This document shows, piece after piece, positions 62,830 through 64,000 of a stretch of 64,000 bases of DNA. Location: contig NC_089756.1 in assembly GCF_040412425.1 (NCBI RefSeq), forward strand, positions 1,316,998 to 1,380,997. The letters run 5' to 3'. This stretch comes from Macrobrachium rosenbergii. Lineage: Eukaryota > Arthropoda > Malacostraca > Decapoda > Palaemonidae. A program made the translations under genes and the position numbers. Numbering within the stretch: the first letter of the stretch is position 1; each line of letters begins with the position of its first letter. Under the pieces are notes generated by a model. The model ran no database searches. It was given only the letters and a program-made list of their open reading frames with translations, and had not been told where the DNA came from.

Positions 62830-64000
62830 TGTACTCTATTAGCTAAGAGAATAGAGAGAGTGAGAAAGAAGGGAATAACAGTGAGAGAAGAGAGAATAAC
62901 ACGGTTATCTATTAGAAGGAAGAGACCATGATGATTATAAGCATATAAAAATTTACAGTTTTGCACCAATGCAAAAGACACATGCACGGCTTGCCAGCAT
63001 AGACCCCACATTACGATTACGTACTGCATTAGCCAAGAGAGTGAGAGAGAAGGGAATAAGCGAGAGAGGAGAGACCAACCCTGTTATTCAAGAGAGGGGA
63101 GATGATGATGATGATGATAACTGTAAAGAAAAACAGGTTTTGTACCGAATGCATAAGACGGCTTGTCGCCATAAACTGGCATTACGTAGCCTACTGTATT
63201 AGTTAAGAAGAAAGAAGGGAGAGAGAGAGAGAAAGAAGGGAATAACAGAGAGAGAGGAGAGAATAACCCTGTTATTTATGAGGAGGAAAGAGAGATGATA
63301 ATGATGTGTAAAAAAACAAAGGTTTTGTAGCGAATTCAAATGACACGGCTTGCTTCCATAGACCGACATTGTGTACTGTATCAGCTAAGAAAGAGATAGA
63401 GAGAGAAAGAAGGGAATAACAGCGAGAGAGGAGAGAATAACACTGTTATTTATGAGAGGGAAGAGAGATGATGATAAGTGTATGAAAATACAGGATTTGT
63501 AGCGAATGCAACAGAAGTCACGGTTTGCCGCCATACACCGCCCCAGACCAACATTACGTACTGTATTGGCTAAGAAGAGAGAGCGAGAGAAGGGAATAAC
63601 AGTGAGAAAAAAGAGAATAACACTTATTTATGAGAGGGTAAAGAGAGATGATGGTGGTAAGTTTATAAAAAATACAGGATTTGTACCGAATGCAAAAGCA
63701 TGCACACGGCTTGCCGCCATAGATCACCGACATTACATATTGCATATAGTATTAGCCTCGAGAAGAGAGAGAGCGAGAAAGGGGAATGACAGAGAGAGGA
63801 TGGAATAACACTGTTATTTATGAGATGGAAAGATGCGATAGTGATGATAAGTGTAAAAAAAAAAAAAAAAAAAGTTTTGCAGTGAATGCAGACACTGCTT
63901 AGCTTACCACTATAGACCGACATTACGTAGTATCAGCTAAGAGGAAAGAGTGAAAGAAGAAAATAATAGAGTGTCGGGAAAAAATTGGATCCGTTTTTTC
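62830..64000. repeat. ~180-bp tandem satellite, at least six units, continuing past the window
   Basis: The landmark GGTTTTGTACCGAATGCA or a variant occurs at about 62955, 63134, 63319, 63492, 63674 and 63872, a spacing of roughly 175-200 bp. Each unit also has CGGCTTGCCGCCATAGACC, ACATTACGTACTGTATTAGC and a purine-rich block GAGAGAGAGAAAGAAGGGAA. Units vary in the length of the GAGA and GATGAT parts. Confidence 0.85.

Noticed and set aside
62830..64000. CRISPR-like array
   Set aside because: Unit length, lack of short identical repeats with unique spacers, and animal context point to a satellite.

Overview
This window is non-coding repeat-rich nuclear DNA from an animal. A decapod crustacean (shrimp, crab or crayfish type) is the best guess. 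The reasons are the long TA and CT microsatellites, several DIRS-type tyrosine-recombinase retrotransposons side by side, and interspersed repeats that I recognise from decapod sequence. No complete host gene is visible. The only host-like candidate is a 43-residue possible terminal exon at 14252-14383. Nearly all coding capacity belongs to decaying mobile elements.

Layout. (1) 178-3965, minus: DIRS-A fragment (reverse transcriptase and RNase H), split by a TTAA-flanked piggyBac-like non-autonomous element (1211-3395) that carries about five ~380-bp internal tandem repeats. (2) 3966-7587: decayed DNA with no supportable gene. (3) 7588-8375: long imperfect inverted repeat where two DIRS ends meet head to head. 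(4) 8026-13888, minus: DIRS-B with gag, RT/RNase H and tyrosine recombinase, all frameshifted. (5) 14635-24092, minus: Gypsy-A, an LTR element with gag, protease, RT, integrase and an F-type envelope gene, flanked by a TTTA duplication. (6) 26329-41242, minus: DIRS-C, bounded by ~165-bp inverted terminal repeats. It has lost RT/RNase H, so gag runs into the recombinase module, and its gag is split by Gypsy-B (29454-39158), a younger LTR element flanked by CGAG, whose pol and envelope remnant form one 875-codon frame. (7) 43424-51769, plus: DIRS-D, the best preserved DIRS element, with inverted terminal repeats, an internal complementary region matching both ends, and a probable 109-bp spliceosomal intron in gag. 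(8) 51954-54090: a Penelope-like element with a GIY-YIG endonuclease between inverted arms in TA tracts, then a small MITE and a tRNA-like SINE head. (9) 54095-56173: pogo/Tigger-like non-autonomous DNA transposon. (10) about 56174-61600, plus: Gypsy-C, heavily broken. (11) 61912-62596: TA tracts. (12) about 62830 to the window end: a ~180-bp tandem satellite.

How the parts relate. Each element is a self-contained replication unit, and the window is mainly a record of insertion and decay. Two nestings can be ordered (piggyBac-like into DIRS-A, Gypsy-B into DIRS-C). All three Gypsy elements carry primer-binding sites matching tRNA-Leu 3' ends. The observations most worth a second look are the pol-envelope fusion frame in Gypsy-B, the RT-less DIRS-C, and the ICR plus gag intron of DIRS-D. 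All calls are from reading the sequence; family assignments rest on motif recognition, not on database searches.
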